A stretch of 64,000 nt of DNA from Shimia ponticola (GCF_007995215.1 NZ_VCDK01000005.1:1-64000); one strand, 5' to 3'; numbered from the stretch's first letter, positions 1-9,190 are shown. The notes: generated by a model from the letters alone, not told the origin. A program made the numbers and translations.

Positions 1-81
1 CTACACTTTTTGCGAGGAACCCGATTTCTCCTGTATTTTCCGGGGTTTGAGGCAATTTTTGTGCGCCGACCTTAGGTAAGA

Positions 82-94
82 TTGAAACTTTCAA
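82..94. promoter_or_regulatory. Perfect dyad TTGAAA-C-TTTCAA
   Basis: A 13-bp perfect palindrome with arms TTGAAA and TTTCAA around one C. It looks like a regulator binding site in the control region of a gene off the left edge. No regulator can be assigned. Confidence 0.35.
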
Positions 95-140
95 CCCCCT
101 CGCGCTGCATTGCGGCAAGGTCGCCACCCCACATTTTGTA

Positions 141-173
141 TTTCCCACAAAGTTAACCACAGGCTTAGCCACA
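141..173 (+). repeat. Three DnaA-box-like 9-mers at 12-bp spacing
   Basis: TTTCCCACA (141-149), TTAACCACA (153-161) and TTAGCCACA (165-173) lie on the same strand exactly 12 bp apart. They differ from the DnaA consensus TTATCCACA at 2, 1 and 1 positions. A further weak match, TTACCCACG, is at 230-238. This could be a DnaA-responsive promoter or part of an origin. No dnaA, hemE, parAB or other origin-linked gene is in view, so the role is open. Confidence 0.4.
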
Positions 174-401
174 CCTCCGCAAATCACCTTACTGGAAATC
201 TGCTGATTCAGGCTCGAGTCACCCGCAAGTTACCCACGATTCACCCGTGACTCGGTCAAAAAATCAGATCGCGCACCAAAATTTTCTCAGATGACTCGCC
301 TGAACCCCGAATTCTTGTGGCGATCGAGGCAAATCATCTGCGGCATTGCGGAAGCCAACCACCTGCTTCGCGGCCTTGGGTCGAAAAACAGCCTGCTCAA
401 A

Positions 402-430
402 CGAAAAAGGGGCGGCTCGTCGGCCGCCCC
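402..430 (-). terminator. Rho-independent terminator of msrPQ
   Basis: On the minus strand an 8-bp GC stem (GGGGCGGC with GCCGCCCC, positions 409-430) is followed directly by a T-rich tract (402-408). It lies about 40 bp past the msrQ stop codon. Confidence 0.85.
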
Positions 431-471
431 GTCTGAATATCTCTACTATGTATACCGGCACCTATCAGGGA

Positions 472-1089
472 TCAGGTTTCTGCCACCTTCCGACTGGCCA
501 GCAAACCGCTCCAATTTACCCTCATGGCCAACAGTCCGACAATCGCGACGGTGTAAAGGATCGGCTCCCACTGAAAGCCTTTGACCAGTAGCAGGAAGTG
601 AAGCGCGCCCAGAAGGGCAACCGCATAGGTCGCCTTGTGCAACTTGCGCCAGATTACCGGTCCCATCTTGCGGATCGCCAGGTTGTTGGATGTCAGCGCA
701 AGCGGGATCATGATCGCAAAGCCTGCCATCCCAACGGTGATGTACCACCGCTTCACAATGTCGGCCCAAACGTTCTGGAACTGAACATCCAACACCAGCC
801 ACGTCAGCAGATGCGCAAAGACATAGAAGAATGTGATCACCCCAATCGCGCGGCGATACTTAATCAGGTTCACGCCCAGCTTTTCGCGAAGCGGCGTCAC
901 CGCCAGCCCCGCAATCAAACCCCAAAGCGCCCAGAGACCCAGTTGGTGCTCGATCTTCTTGGCCGGGTCCACGCCCAGTTCACCGGTGATGCCCAGCCAG
1001 TAGATCCACACCACCGGAATAGGTGCCAATATATATAGTGGCCACGCTGGAACCTTGCGGAGCGTTTGATTGATGGTTTGGGCGATCAT
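472..1089 (-). CDS. msrQ: MsrQ, heme b membrane subunit of the MsrPQ methionine sulfoxide reductase
   Basis: 205-aa polytopic membrane protein of the YedZ/MsrQ family. It passes electrons from the quinone pool or a flavin reductase to periplasmic MsrP, which repairs oxidised methionines. Hydrophobic segments are spread over the whole length, with conserved histidines in the helices (for example FAHLLTW and the histidine of GALHFLLL). I chose the ATG at 1089: it is preceded by GAGG at a good distance, and that site overlaps the msrP stop codon, so translation is coupled. A TTG 15 nt upstream is an alternative. It is the second gene of an msrP-msrQ operon closed by the terminator at 402-430. 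The family is recognised with high confidence. Confidence 0.93.
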   Translation of the reverse strand: MIAQTINQTLRKVPAWPLYILAPIPVVWIYWLGITGELGVDPAKKIEHQLGLWALWGLIAGLAVTPLREKLGVNLIKYRRAIGVITFFYVFAHLLTWLVLDVQFQNVWADIVKRWYITVGMAGFAIMIPLALTSNNLAIRKMGPVIWRKLHKATYAVALLGALHFLLLVKGFQWEPILYTVAIVGLLAMRVNWSGLLASRKVAET

Positions 1090-1100
1090 GTCGACGGACC

Positions 1101-2009
1101 TCAATAAAACTTCGTCAGGTCCATGCCGTCATAGAGGCTGGCCACTTCGGTTTCGTAACCGTTGAACATGAGCGTATCCTGCCGCTTGGCGAACAGGCCG
1201 CCTCCAATCTTGCGTTCGGTGGCCTGGCTCCAGCGTGGATGGTTCACGTTGGGGTTCACATTACTGTAGAAGCCGTATTCCCGCGCGTTCGCCATATTCC
1301 AGCTGGTCGGCGGCTCATCTTCGGTCAGCGTAATCCGCACAATCGATTTGATTGATTTGAAGCCATACTTCCACGGCACCACCAAACGGATCGGCGCGCC
1401 ATTTTGATTAGGGATGTCTCGGCCATAGATGCCTGTCGCCATGATCGTCAGCGGGTGCATCGCCTCATCCAGACGCAGGCCTTCGCGATACGGCCAATCC
1501 AGAACGTTGCGCGCAACGCCTGGCATCTCGGATGGGCGGACGAGGGTTTCGAAAGCCACGTATTTCGCGCTCGACTGAACGCCGGCCTTATCGAGGATGT
1601 CTTGCAACTCGACACCATTCCATGGGATCACCATCGACCATGCCTCGACACAGCGGAAGCGGTAGATGCGTTCTTCGACATCCAGACCTTCCATGATCTG
1701 CGCAAAGGAGTAGTCACCCGGGCGATCCACCAAACCATCGATCTTGATCGACCATGGGTCCGTGGTCAGCTGACCGGCATTACGGGCAGGATCATCCTTG
1801 CCTGTGCCGAATTCGTAAAAGTTATTGTAGGTCGTGATCTCTTCCCAAGTGTTGGGCTCAAGCTCACCGTTGCTTTGGGCCAGCGCCGGGCCTGCAATCG
1901 ACATCGCCGCAAGACCGGCCGCGCCGGTCATGAGTTGACGGCGATTCATATATGCCGCCTCGGGCGTGACGTCTTTCCAGGTCAGTGTGTTGTTCCAGCG
2001 TTTGGCCAT
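1101..2009 (-). CDS. msrP: MsrP, periplasmic molybdopterin protein-methionine-sulfoxide reductase
   Basis: 302-aa catalytic subunit of MsrPQ (YedY family), a molybdenum-cofactor enzyme that reduces methionine sulfoxide in exported proteins. The N-terminus has a twin-arginine signal (NRRQLM at residues 22-27, hydrophobic core to about 40, then PALAQ), so it should be exported folded by Tat. The cofactor-liganding cysteine is most likely Cys120 in the YRFRCVEAW motif. A strong GGAGG lies just before the ATG. It is followed by msrQ with translational coupling. Length and motifs are normal for the family. Confidence 0.95.
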   Translation of the reverse strand: MAKRWNNTLTWKDVTPEAAYMNRRQLMTGAAGLAAMSIAGPALAQSNGELEPNTWEEITTYNNFYEFGTGKDDPARNAGQLTTDPWSIKIDGLVDRPGDYSFAQIMEGLDVEERIYRFRCVEAWSMVIPWNGVELQDILDKAGVQSSAKYVAFETLVRPSEMPGVARNVLDWPYREGLRLDEAMHPLTIMATGIYGRDIPNQNGAPIRLVVPWKYGFKSIKSIVRITLTEDEPPTSWNMANAREYGFYSNVNPNVNHPRWSQATERKIGGGLFAKRQDTLMFNGYETEVASLYDGMDLTKFY

Positions 2010-2317
2010 CGGGTCCTCCGGTTCGCCTGCAGTTCATTGGCGTTGCTCTATAGGAAAGGACGGGATTGCCAAAAACAACTCCCCTCACGGACAAGTTGGC
2101 ACCTGTAACAACGTGTCAGCAGACCCCGTTTTCATCACATCGGCTAACGCATCTGTGATTGGAAAGCGCAACGTTTGGCGGCTTATGGCGGATCCCGTTT
2201 TTGTCAAATGCGATCAGCATCGCCTCGCGCATTGACCGGCTTGTGTGCCCTCCCACTTGTCGCACACGCATCCCGGGCAGTCCGCCCGCCGTGCACCTTT
2301 TAGCAATGGAGAGCCAC
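2010..2317. other. Divergent intergenic region between msrP and the fasciclin gene
   Basis: About 300 bp without a supportable gene. It should hold the promoters of the divergently transcribed msrP and fasciclin genes. The msrP ribosome binding site is at 2011-2017. I see no clear -35/-10 pair or operator dyad. Confidence 0.4.
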
Positions 2318-2800
2318 ATGCTTCGCAAGACTATCCTGACCGCCACCACCGTCGCCGCACTTGCCACCAGCGCATTTGCCATGGGCGCCGAAAAAGACAT
2401 CGTCGACACCGCCGCCGAAGCCGGGTCCTTTGAAACGTTGCTAGCGGCAGCCACCGCTGCTGGCCTTGTCGACACGCTGAAAGGCGACGGTCCGTTCACC
2501 GTCTTTGCACCGACCGACGAAGCGTTCGCTGCTCTGCCAGAAGGCACCGTTGAGTCGCTCTTGATGGAAGAAAACCGTGACCAGCTGGTCGCGATCCTGA
2601 CCTACCACGTTGTGCCGGGCAAAGTGATGTCGGGCGATCTGCAGGACGACATGGTGGCCGCAACCGTGAACGGTGCCGACGTGATGATCGACCTCGACAA
2701 CGGTGTGATGGTCAATGACGCGACCGTCGTGACCGCAGATATCGAAGCTTCGAACGGCGTCATCCACGTCATCGACAGCGTGATCCTGCCAGCGTCGTAA
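2318..2800 (+). CDS. Exported fasciclin (FAS1) domain protein
   Basis: 160-aa protein with a Sec signal peptide (MLRKTI, hydrophobic core, SAFA cleavage site near residue 20) followed by a single FAS1 domain. The domain hallmarks are visible: the H1-like block [13 protein letters not shown], the LTYHVV segment in the middle, and an H2-like ending, [10 protein letters not shown]. Such proteins are secreted or periplasmic and are linked to adhesion or surface matrix. The ATG at 2318 was chosen for its GGAGAG at 7 nt and because the signal peptide starts there; upstream in-frame codons lack both. It is monocistronic, with a terminator at 2825. Confidence 0.93.
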   Translation: MLRKTILTATTVAALATSAFAMGAEKDIVDTAAEAGSFETLLAAATAAGLVDTLKGDGPFTVFAPTDEAFAALPEGTVESLLMEENRDQLVAILTYHVVPGKVMSGDLQDDMVAATVNGADVMIDLDNGVMVNDATVVTADIEASNGVIHVIDSVILPAS

Positions 2801-2824
2801 GACTCGTCTCCTTACCTTGGTCAG

Positions 2825-2857
2825 CGGGCGGTCCATTGGGCCGCCCGTTTCTGTTTC
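2825..2857 (+). terminator. Terminator of the fasciclin gene
   Basis: A 7-bp stem, CGGGCGG (2825-2831) with CCGCCCG (2841-2847), and a 9-nt loop, followed by a T-rich stretch. Confidence 0.8.
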
Positions 2858-3085
2858 AGCGACAGTATTCCTGATGCCGTGCATTCTCACCGCATCACAC
2901 AACAATCCGCCGTGGACGCGCCAAGAACTTGCCGCATTTCTGTCAATTTTGTTGAGAATTTCGCGTCACCGCGCAAAGATCACCCTTGGGTATGTCATGG
3001 GTGAGGGCTGCCACCCCACGTTTGACAAAATTTTAGAGACGAGGCTTTCGCTTGCGCAACGCCTCATGCGGTGGGGGCCAGCATT

Positions 3086-5521
3086 ATGGCGTTTTTGGAA
3101 GAATCTACAGATATCGATAGTCCACGGATCATTTCGCTGGGCGACAACTTTGTCGGGTCCATCGACCCTTTGAACGGGGACCCTTTGGACTCGTTCAACA
3201 TTCAACTGACCGCTGACACACCGGTCTTCTTTCGCTTCCTGACGACCAGCCCAGACATTGGCCTTTCGCTTCGTCTTCAAGGGGAGTTTGGCGTTGGTTT
3301 TGTCGGCGATGCTCTTTCTGGTGGAACCCAGGGCTTTGGTATCCCAACCGGGGACCTGCCTTCAGAAGCTTTGACGATCACGGATAGCGACGGCGGTGCG
3401 ATCTTCCGTTTTGTTCCACCGTTCAGCGGAACGTTCACCCTGTTTATTGAGCCCGGCTTTGGTGGCGGTCCGATCCCATTGGACGTGTCGCCAACCGAAA
3501 TCGACTATGCGTTTACGTTTGCGGATACCGAAACCGCAGCGCCCACATTTACGCCACCAATGACGGGTCCGACGCCGAATGACGATGTCCTTGTGGGCAC
3601 AGCCGGCGACGACATTATTGATCTTCTTGCAGGCAATGATGAATACGAAGGCCGCGAGGGCAATGACACCGTCAACGGCAATGATGGCGAAGACCGGATC
3701 ATGGGCGAACAAGGCGACGACAGCCTGTTTGGCGATGATGGTGACGATAACCTGAACGGCGGTCTGGGTAATGACCTGCTGCGCGGCGGCGAAGGCAATG
3801 ACCGCATTGCAGGCAACTCAGACGATGATGAGCTTTACGGCGAAGGCGGCAACGACCGCATGCTTGGCAATTCCGGCGATGATTTCATGGATGGCGGCGA
3901 CGGCGACGACAACATGACCGCCGGTAATGGCAATGACGAAATGTATGGCGGGGCCGGCAACGACCTGATGGACGGCGTGCGCGGCGATGACCTCATGTTC
4001 GGCGGTGACGGCGATGATGTCATGCGCGGCCACAAAGACAATGACGAAATGTACGGCGAAGACGGCAACGACCGCATGAACGGCGGATCGGGCGACGACT
4101 TCATGCGCGGCGGCAAAGGCGACGACAAGCTGGTCGGCGTCTTTGGCAACGACCGCTTGTTGGGCGATCAAGGCAACGACGATATCTTTGGCGAAGACGG
4201 CGATGACTTTGGCAATGGCGGGTCGGGAAATGACCTAATCGATGGCGGCGACGGCAATGACAAACTGCGCGGCGGGCGCGATGACGACATTGTCCTTGGC
4301 GGCGCAGGGGAAGACGAAATCCGCGGCGATGACGGCAACGACTTTGTCGATGGCGGCGACGGCGACGACCGCGTGCGCGGTGGCGCGGGCGACGACGAAG
4401 TGCGCGGCGGTGCGGACAATGACTTTGTCTCGGGCAACTCGGGCGACGACATGGTCTTTGGCGATGATGGCAATGACGTCATCCTGGGCATGAGCGGCGA
4501 CGACATTCTTGATGGCGGCGACGGCGACGACATCGTCGACGGCGGTGTGGGCACCAACATCCTCATGGGTGGCGCAGGCGCTGATGAGTTCCGCGTGTCC
4601 AGTTTCGAAAACAACACCATCATGGATTATGATCCGGACGAAGACACGCTGATGGTCGATGGCATGTCGTTGACGGATGCGCTGTCGCTCAACCTGTTGG
4701 GACGCTTCGGCAGCACCTGGGATGCGACTACCGGGGAACTGGTCTTGTTCACGGATAATGGCGGCGTTCTCACTCTGCTAAAACAGCTTCCGACCTTGCC
4801 AATTCCGGTGGGACCCATCGACGTTTTCCAGATGCCGCGTCTGCAACCTGGACCAAATGAGTTCGACGTCCCGCTGTTTCCCTTCTTGGAAGTCGCTGGC
4901 ACCAGCGAAGCAGACCTTTTGCTTGGCGGCGGCGTCCTGCCTCAGTCGATTGAGGGGCTGGGTGGCAATGATCTGATCTTTGCCGGAGACGCGAGCACGG
5001 ATATTTTCGGCGGCATGGGCGATGACATTGCCTATGGCGGGTCGTCGAGCGACGACATCCAAGGCAACGATGGCAACGACATCCTAGACGGACGCGGCGG
5101 GGACGACGGGGTTTTTGGCGGCGATGGCAATGACACAGTCCGCGGCGGATCGGGCGATGATTTAGTCGGCGGCGGCGAGGGTGACGACTTTGTATCGGGC
5201 AACTCCGGCAACGATATCGTCATTGGCGGGGCTGGAAATGACACGATCTTTGGGCGTTCAGGCGACGACACGCTCGAAGGCGGAACCGGCGCAGACACCT
5301 TTGTTTTCTCGACCAACGAAGACAACGACACGATCACAGACTTCAACTCAGCCGAAGACCAGATCATCATCACGGACACCAGCTTTGTCAGCTATGGCGT
5401 CTTCACTGATTTTGTGACGATCAACTATTCGGGCGGCACGATCACACTGGATGACGTGGACATAAACAACATTTCCGAATTTAACGCCCTGCTCGCGGCA
5501 ATCGACGTCACAATCATCTGA
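3086..5521 (+). CDS. Large RTX calcium-binding protein, probably type I secreted
   Basis: 811-aa acidic protein. Residues 1 to about 150 form a beta-rich domain resembling the PPC/pre-peptidase type. Glycine-aspartate RTX nonapeptides (GGxGxDxL type) run from about 165 to 500, a non-repeat segment follows (about 505-600), and a second RTX block runs from about 604 to 735. The C-terminal about 80 residues (DNDTITDFNSAED and beyond) look like an uncleaved type I secretion signal. RTX repeats bind calcium and fold outside the cell. No catalytic domain is visible, so a surface or adhesive role is an inference. Start: ATG 3086 has GGGGG about 8 nt upstream; a GTG at 3071 is an alternative. No secretion ABC transporter gene is nearby. 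Confidence 0.88.
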   Translation: MAFLEESTDIDSPRIISLGDNFVGSIDPLNGDPLDSFNIQLTADTPVFFRFLTTSPDIGLSLRLQGEFGVGFVGDALSGGTQGFGIPTGDLPSEALTITDSDGGAIFRFVPPFSGTFTLFIEPGFGGGPIPLDVSPTEIDYAFTFADTETAAPTFTPPMTGPTPNDDVLVGTAGDDIIDLLAGNDEYEGREGNDTVNGNDGEDRIMGEQGDDSLFGDDGDDNLNGGLGNDLLRGGEGNDRIAGNSDDDELYGEGGNDRMLGNSGDDFMDGGDGDDNMTAGNGNDEMYGGAGNDLMDGVRGDDLMFGGDGDDVMRGHKDNDEMYGEDGNDRMNGGSGDDFMRGGKGDDKLVGVFGNDRLLGDQGNDDIFGEDGDDFGNGGSGNDLIDGGDGNDKLRGGRDDDIVLGGAGEDEIRGDDGNDFVDGGDGDDRVRGGAGDDEVRGGADNDFVSGNSGDDMVFGDDGNDVILGMSGDDILDGGDGDDIVDGGVGTNILMGGAGADEFRVSSFENNTIMDYDPDEDTLMVDGMSLTDALSLNLLGRFGSTWDATTGELVLFTDNGGVLTLLKQLPTLPIPVGPIDVFQMPRLQPGPNEFDVPLFPFLEVAGTSEADLLLGGGVLPQSIEGLGGNDLIFAGDASTDIFGGMGDDIAYGGSSSDDIQGNDGNDILDGRGGDDGVFGGDGNDTVRGGSGDDLVGGGEGDDFVSGNSGNDIVIGGAGNDTIFGRSGDDTLEGGTGADTFVFSTNEDNDTITDFNSAEDQIIITDTSFVSYGVFTDFVTINYSGGTITLDDVDINNISEFNALLAAIDVTII

Positions 5522-5549
5522 CGTCGCAAAGACAACCAACTGAACGACA

Positions 5550-5586
5550 AAGCCCCTTGCGCCGAGCGGCGCCGGGGGCTTTTTCT
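5550..5586 (+). terminator. Terminator of the RTX gene, overlapping the next gene's leader
   Basis: An interrupted GC-rich stem from AGCCCC (5551) to GGGGCT (5575-5580) is followed by TTTTCT. Its 3' arm also carries the G-run that seems to be the ribosome binding site of the SDR gene. Confidence 0.75.
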
Positions 5587-6351
5587 ATGCGCATGACAGA
5601 TCAAAAAACCGCCCTCGTCACCGGTGCGGCCCGTGGGATCGGGCTGGCGACCACGCAACTCTTTCTCGAACAAGGCTGGCGTGTGGCCATGGTCGATTGG
5701 GACGAACCGGAACTGACCAAGGTTCAGGCCGAGCTTCCGGATACCATCGCCATCGCGCGCGATATCTCGAACCCGCAGGATGCAGATGGCATGGTGCGCG
5801 ACTGCATCACTGCATTCGGGCGGCTGGACGCCTTGATCAACAACGCGGGCATCGCGGATTTCGGTCCGATTGAAGAAACCGACTTTGAACGCTGGCGTCG
5901 TGTGATGTCCGTAAACCTCGACGGCACCTTTTTGGTCAGTCAGGCGGCCATCCCCGAACTAAAGAAGACCAAAGGCGCGATTGTGAATATCGCCTCGATC
6001 TCGGGTTTGCGCGCCTCAACGCTGCGCGTGGCCTACGGCACATCCAAGGCCGCCGTGATCGCGCTGACCGAACAGCAAGCCGCCGAATTGGGCGAATACG
6101 GCATCCGCGCCAACGCCGTGGCCCCCGGCCCAGTCCGCACGAAACTCGCGATGGCGGTTCATACGCAGGAGATTATCGACGCCTATCACGACGCCATCCC
6201 GCTGAATCGCTATGCCAACGAACGCGAAATGGCCGAGGTCATCACCTTCCTCTGTTCAGAGCGCGCCAGCTATTTGACCGGACAAACGCTGTCAGTGGAC
6301 GGTGGGTTCGAAAGCACTGGCATCGGTCTGCCTGCGCTGCGCAAACCCTAG
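5587..6351 (+). CDS. SDR-family NAD(P)-dependent oxidoreductase
   Basis: 254-aa classical short-chain dehydrogenase/reductase. Visible motifs are the cofactor loop TGAARGIG (residues 12-19), NNAG near residue 87, a catalytic Ser in the SISG stretch, and the YxxxK pair in VAYGTSKAA near residue 150. The PG motif after the active site and the C-terminal YLTGQTLSVDGG are typical. The acidic residues at the end of the second strand (VDWDEPEL) favour NAD over NADP. The substrate cannot be told from the sequence. The start is ATG 5587, with a second ATG two codons on; the G-run of the preceding terminator is the only ribosome binding site. It converges on the VOC gene with a 4-nt overlap. Confidence 0.92.
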   Translation: MRMTDQKTALVTGAARGIGLATTQLFLEQGWRVAMVDWDEPELTKVQAELPDTIAIARDISNPQDADGMVRDCITAFGRLDALINNAGIADFGPIEETDFERWRRVMSVNLDGTFLVSQAAIPELKKTKGAIVNIASISGLRASTLRVAYGTSKAAVIALTEQQAAELGEYGIRANAVAPGPVRTKLAMAVHTQEIIDAYHDAIPLNRYANEREMAEVITFLCSERASYLTGQTLSVDGGFESTGIGLPALRKP

Positions 6352-6716
6352 CGGTGCTGATCAATCAGGATGACGTTGCCATCGGGGTCGGTCACCGCAA
6401 AGCTGGCGGGCCCCGTATCACCGCCCTGCTCATGGCTGACGGAGATCCCGGCATCCTGAAGCTTGGCCTTGATGTCGCGCACGTCATCGAACGGGTCGAC
6501 ATTTTGCGCGGACTGCGACCAGCCAGGATTGAACGTCAGCATGTTGCCTTCGAACATGCCCTGAAACAATCCCACCAGCGTGTCCTCGTTTTTCATGATT
6601 AGATAGCCATGAGACGGGTCGCCCCCCATGGAATCAAACCCCAGCGCCTCGTAAAAGGTTTTGGACGCCTCAAGGTCCTTCACACTTAGACTGACAGAAA
6701 ATGCACCTAGTTTCAT
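6348..6716 (-). CDS. VOC/glyoxalase-fold protein
   Basis: 122-aa vicinal-oxygen-chelate superfamily protein with two beta-alpha-beta modules. It starts with FSVSLSVKDLEASKTFYEALGF and ends with the module FAVTDPDGNVILIDQHR. This family includes glyoxalases, dioxygenases and fosfomycin/bleomycin resistance proteins. No specific member can be named: the set of metal ligands is not clearly that of glyoxalase I. GGAGGGAAAG lies just upstream of the start. It converges with the SDR gene and is divergent from the DUF1643 gene, 49 bp away. Confidence 0.88.
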   Translation of the reverse strand: MKLGAFSVSLSVKDLEASKTFYEALGFDSMGGDPSHGYLIMKNEDTLVGLFQGMFEGNMLTFNPGWSQSAQNVDPFDDVRDIKAKLQDAGISVSHEQGGDTGPASFAVTDPDGNVILIDQHR

Positions 6717-6765
6717 CTTTCCCTCCGGTTGCCGTCCAGAAATGACACCGGACCGTCAGGATCAT

Positions 6766-7293
6766 ATGACAATACCCGGTTTCGATCTAGAAACCCGGTG
6801 GCATCATGCCGATCACGCGTCTTCATCGGCCATTTATTCAGCAGATGATCGCTATCGCTACGCCCTGACCCGCGTCTGGGACCGCACCGCGCCGCGGCTT
6901 GCCTACATTATGCTCAACCCGTCCAAGGCCACCGAGCTGGCCAATGATCCGACCATTGAACGCTGCGAGCGCCGGGCGCGCGCCTTGGGCTATGGCAGCT
7001 TTTGTGCCGTGAACCTGTTTGCCTGGCGGGAAACCGATCCGGCCGCGCTGCGCCTTGCCGCTGAGCCTGTCGGACCTGCAAATGACGCAGCGCTCACGGC
7101 CTGTGCCAATTGGGCTGACACGGTTTTGGCGGCATGGGGGGTCCATGGTATCCATCAGGATCGTGCAGAGGCTGTTCTGACTCTGATTGCAGACCAGCGC
7201 CATCGACTTCACCATCTGGGGCTGACGAAACACGGCCATCCGCGCCACCCGCTTTATGTGGCCTATGCAACCAAACCAATGCCTTGGGCGTAA
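6766..7293 (+). CDS. DUF1643 family protein
   Basis: 175-aa protein of the DUF1643 family, whose biochemical role is not known. The family signature is visible: YIMLNPSKA, followed by DPTIERCERRARALGYGS, then a conserved NLFAWRETDP and a late GLTKHGHPRHPLY. It is soluble, with no signal peptide or membrane segment. I chose ATG 6766, which has AGGA just upstream; ATG 6742 in frame is possible but has no ribosome binding site. It is followed by the DUF5665 gene after 31 bp on the same strand and may be co-transcribed with it. Confidence 0.85.
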   Translation: MTIPGFDLETRWHHADHASSSAIYSADDRYRYALTRVWDRTAPRLAYIMLNPSKATELANDPTIERCERRARALGYGSFCAVNLFAWRETDPAALRLAAEPVGPANDAALTACANWADTVLAAWGVHGIHQDRAEAVLTLIADQRHRLHHLGLTKHGHPRHPLYVAYATKPMPWA

Positions 7294-7324
7294 GTCCCAC
7301 GACGATAAAGACGGAAAGAACAGA

Positions 7325-7591
7325 ATGCAGGACAATGACTCCACCGCCGAACTGGTCAGGGAACTGCGCCAGTTGAATGACCACTACTTGTTGCGGTCGA
7401 ACCGATCCCGCTTTCAGGCCATGGGATCGCAGTTCCTGCGCGGTCTGTCTTTTGGTCTGGGATCTGTCATGGGAGCGACGATCCTTGTGTCGATACTTGC
7501 CTATTCCTTATCTAAAATCGATTTCATCCCGATCATTGGGGATTATGCCTCTGAAATTGCGAGGGAAATCACCTTGGACCGCAATCAGTAG
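7325..7591 (+). CDS. DUF5665-type small membrane protein
   Basis: 88-aa protein with a charged, helical N-terminus (ELVRELRQLNDHYLLRSNRSR) and one or two hydrophobic segments (LSFGLGSVMGATILVSILAYSL, about residues 38-60). This matches the small DUF5665 proteins common in Rhodobacteraceae; their function is unknown. The start ATG 7325 has GGAAAG upstream; in-frame codons further upstream lie inside the DUF1643 gene. The RTX gene follows 16 nt later. Confidence 0.8.
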   Translation: MQDNDSTAELVRELRQLNDHYLLRSNRSRFQAMGSQFLRGLSFGLGSVMGATILVSILAYSLSKIDFIPIIGDYASEIAREITLDRNQ

Positions 7592-7607
7592 GCATTAACC
7601 AAAGGGC

Positions 7608-8720
7608 GTGGCAATCGCTGCACAGCGTCACGCCTCCAGCTACACTGCGCACAGAGCGGTAGATGCGGTGCAAGCGATGTTGATGTTGGCAAGCCTTTTG
7701 GGCGTGATGATGCTGGGTGCGGCCTTTGTCGGCCCGATGGGCGAAGACGAATTCTCAGACGAAGACTCCGACAGCGAAACTTATGATGGGCACGATACGC
7801 CCGATGTCGCCCCCTCTGCCATTCTTCCTCACGAGGCGGACGGCGACATTTATGACGATGACGTCCCGATCATTGGTGAAGCTGAAACAACCGTTACCGA
7901 TATTTCCACGCCTGACGGCACCGCAACGCGCATTGTCGGCACCGAAGAGGGCGACGCATTCAGCGGCACCGACGGCCATGACGAAATATGGGGCGATCGG
8001 GGTGACGATATAATCGACGCCCAAGACGGCGATGACGCCGTATTCGGCGGTGAAGGTGACGATGCCTTGCAGGGCGGCACGGGCAGCGATGCCTTGCACG
8101 GAGAGGATGGCGACGATCAAGCCGACGGCGGCGACGGCGACGACATGGCCTTTGGTTACATGGGCGCAGACACTTTGATGGGCGGTTCCGGAGATGATTG
8201 GCTGGCAGGCGGCGATGGCAATGATACGCTGAATGGCCAAAGTGGAGACGACCGGCTCGAAGGCGGGTTCGGAGGCGATACGATCACCGGTGGTCAGGGC
8301 ATGGACATGATCTTCGGTGGCGACGGGGATGACACCCTGATCGGCACCGAACTCGACGGCGGGACCGACACTGATACCCGCGACTTTATCAACGGCGGCG
8401 CAGGCGACGACACGATTATCGCAGGCACGGATGACTATGTAACAGGGGGCGACGGTGCTGATACGATCATGATCGGCGGTTGGTCTGCCCAAGGCGCGGC
8501 CTATCTAGACGATTTCAATGCATCCGAAGACCAGTTGGTTGTCGTCTTCGACGATACTGCGTCGGCGGAACCCGTGATTGACCTGCAATCCGCCGATGAC
8601 GACAGCAGCGGCCCAACCCTCTTGCTTGATGGCGTTCCTGTTCTCACGCTTCACCTCGGAGCTGACGTCTCCTTGGGTGACATTTCCCTCATCGGTCACA
8701 GCACAATTCAGGCGCTCTGA
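7608..8720 (+). CDS. Membrane-anchored RTX calcium-binding protein
   Basis: 370-aa protein. A hydrophobic segment (about residues 24-45, [19 protein letters not shown]) is followed at once by a very acidic stretch ([17 protein letters not shown]). RTX nonapeptide repeats (GGxGDDxL type) then run from about 107 to 285, and a C-terminal beta-rich domain holds [12 protein letters not shown]. The early hydrophobic helix is unusual for a type I secreted RTX protein and suggests an anchored or Sec-processed form. The start is uncertain: GTG 7608 gives 370 aa, while ATG 7677 would begin right at the hydrophobic helix and give 347 aa. Neither has a textbook ribosome binding site. It may be co-transcribed with the DUF5665 gene. 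Confidence 0.82.
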   Translation: MAIAAQRHASSYTAHRAVDAVQAMLMLASLLGVMMLGAAFVGPMGEDEFSDEDSDSETYDGHDTPDVAPSAILPHEADGDIYDDDVPIIGEAETTVTDISTPDGTATRIVGTEEGDAFSGTDGHDEIWGDRGDDIIDAQDGDDAVFGGEGDDALQGGTGSDALHGEDGDDQADGGDGDDMAFGYMGADTLMGGSGDDWLAGGDGNDTLNGQSGDDRLEGGFGGDTITGGQGMDMIFGGDGDDTLIGTELDGGTDTDTRDFINGGAGDDTIIAGTDDYVTGGDGADTIMIGGWSAQGAAYLDDFNASEDQLVVVFDDTASAEPVIDLQSADDDSSGPTLLLDGVPVLTLHLGADVSLGDISLIGHSTIQAL

Positions 8721-8866
8721 CGCAGCACACCAGATTCCCACTTTCCAAGGGTTGGGATTCCTCCTATATGCGCGCATCTGGCGGCGAACCGTCGGACACC
8801 TCCATGGGCCTTGCTGGACGACATCCCGGCTCGCGCCATAACTCGAACCTTACAAAGGAGACCCCG

Positions 8867-9136
8867 ATGTCGATCACTGTTGAAGAAAAAGAACGCGTCA
8901 TCAAAGAATTCGCGACCAAAGACGGCGACACCGGTTCGCCAGAAGTTCAGGTCGCTATCCTCAGCTCGCGCATCGCGACGCTGACCGAGCACTTCAAGAC
9001 GCACAAGAAAGACAACCATGGTCGCCGCGGCCTGCTGAAAATGGTTGCCCAGCGCCGTAAGCTGCTGGACTACCTCAAAGGCAAAGACGAAGCGCGTTAC
9101 GCCGACCTGATCAAACGTCTGGGCCTGCGCCGCTAA
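8867..9136 (+). CDS. rpsO: Ribosomal protein S15
   Basis: 89 aa, the usual length for bacterial S15, which binds 16S rRNA in the central domain of the small subunit and is needed for platform assembly. Hallmarks are [33 protein letters not shown] and [24 protein letters not shown]. The ATG at 8867 has a perfect AAAGGAG 6 nt upstream. The 146-bp leader may carry the promoter and an autoregulatory element; no well-formed element could be drawn by eye. The gene is closed by a strong terminator at 9162. pnp, its common partner, does not follow here. Confidence 0.98.
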   Translation: MSITVEEKERVIKEFATKDGDTGSPEVQVAILSSRIATLTEHFKTHKKDNHGRRGLLKMVAQRRKLLDYLKGKDEARYADLIKRLGLRR

Positions 9137-9161
9137 GCCGGTCGCTCAGACTGATCTGTTT

Positions 9162-9190
9162 AAAGGCCGTCCTTCGGGGCGGCCTTTTTC
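9162..9190 (+). terminator. Terminator of rpsO
   Basis: AGGCCGTCC (9164-9172) pairs with GGGCGGCCT (9177-9185) around a TTCG tetraloop and is followed by a T run. Confidence 0.92.

Larger units (their letters stand above)
1..401. other. Non-coding left edge, probably a 5' control region
   Basis: No convincing gene is seen in this stretch. The open frames here are short and have no ribosome binding site. It is AT-richer than its surroundings and contains a perfect dyad (82-94) and a phased set of DnaA-box-like sequences (141-173, with a weaker match at 230-238). The gene these serve probably lies off the left edge, since the only neighbour inside the window, msrQ, ends here facing the other way. 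Confidence 0.5.

Noticed and set aside
3617-4560. Dense near-regular repeats, checked as a possible CRISPR array or satellite
   Set aside because: The repeats are in-frame RTX nonapeptide codons with variable third bases and no unique spacers.
3818-4623. Long minus-strand frames opposite the RTX gene, rich in Ser/Pro or Val/Ala
   Set aside because: Antisense shadows of the Gly-Asp RTX codons. The biased composition mirrors the repeat and there are no starts with binding sites.
8768-8866. Upstream extension of the S15 frame to an earlier ATG
   Set aside because: The ATG at 8867 has a perfect AAAGGAG and gives the standard 89-aa S15. The extension has unrelated composition.
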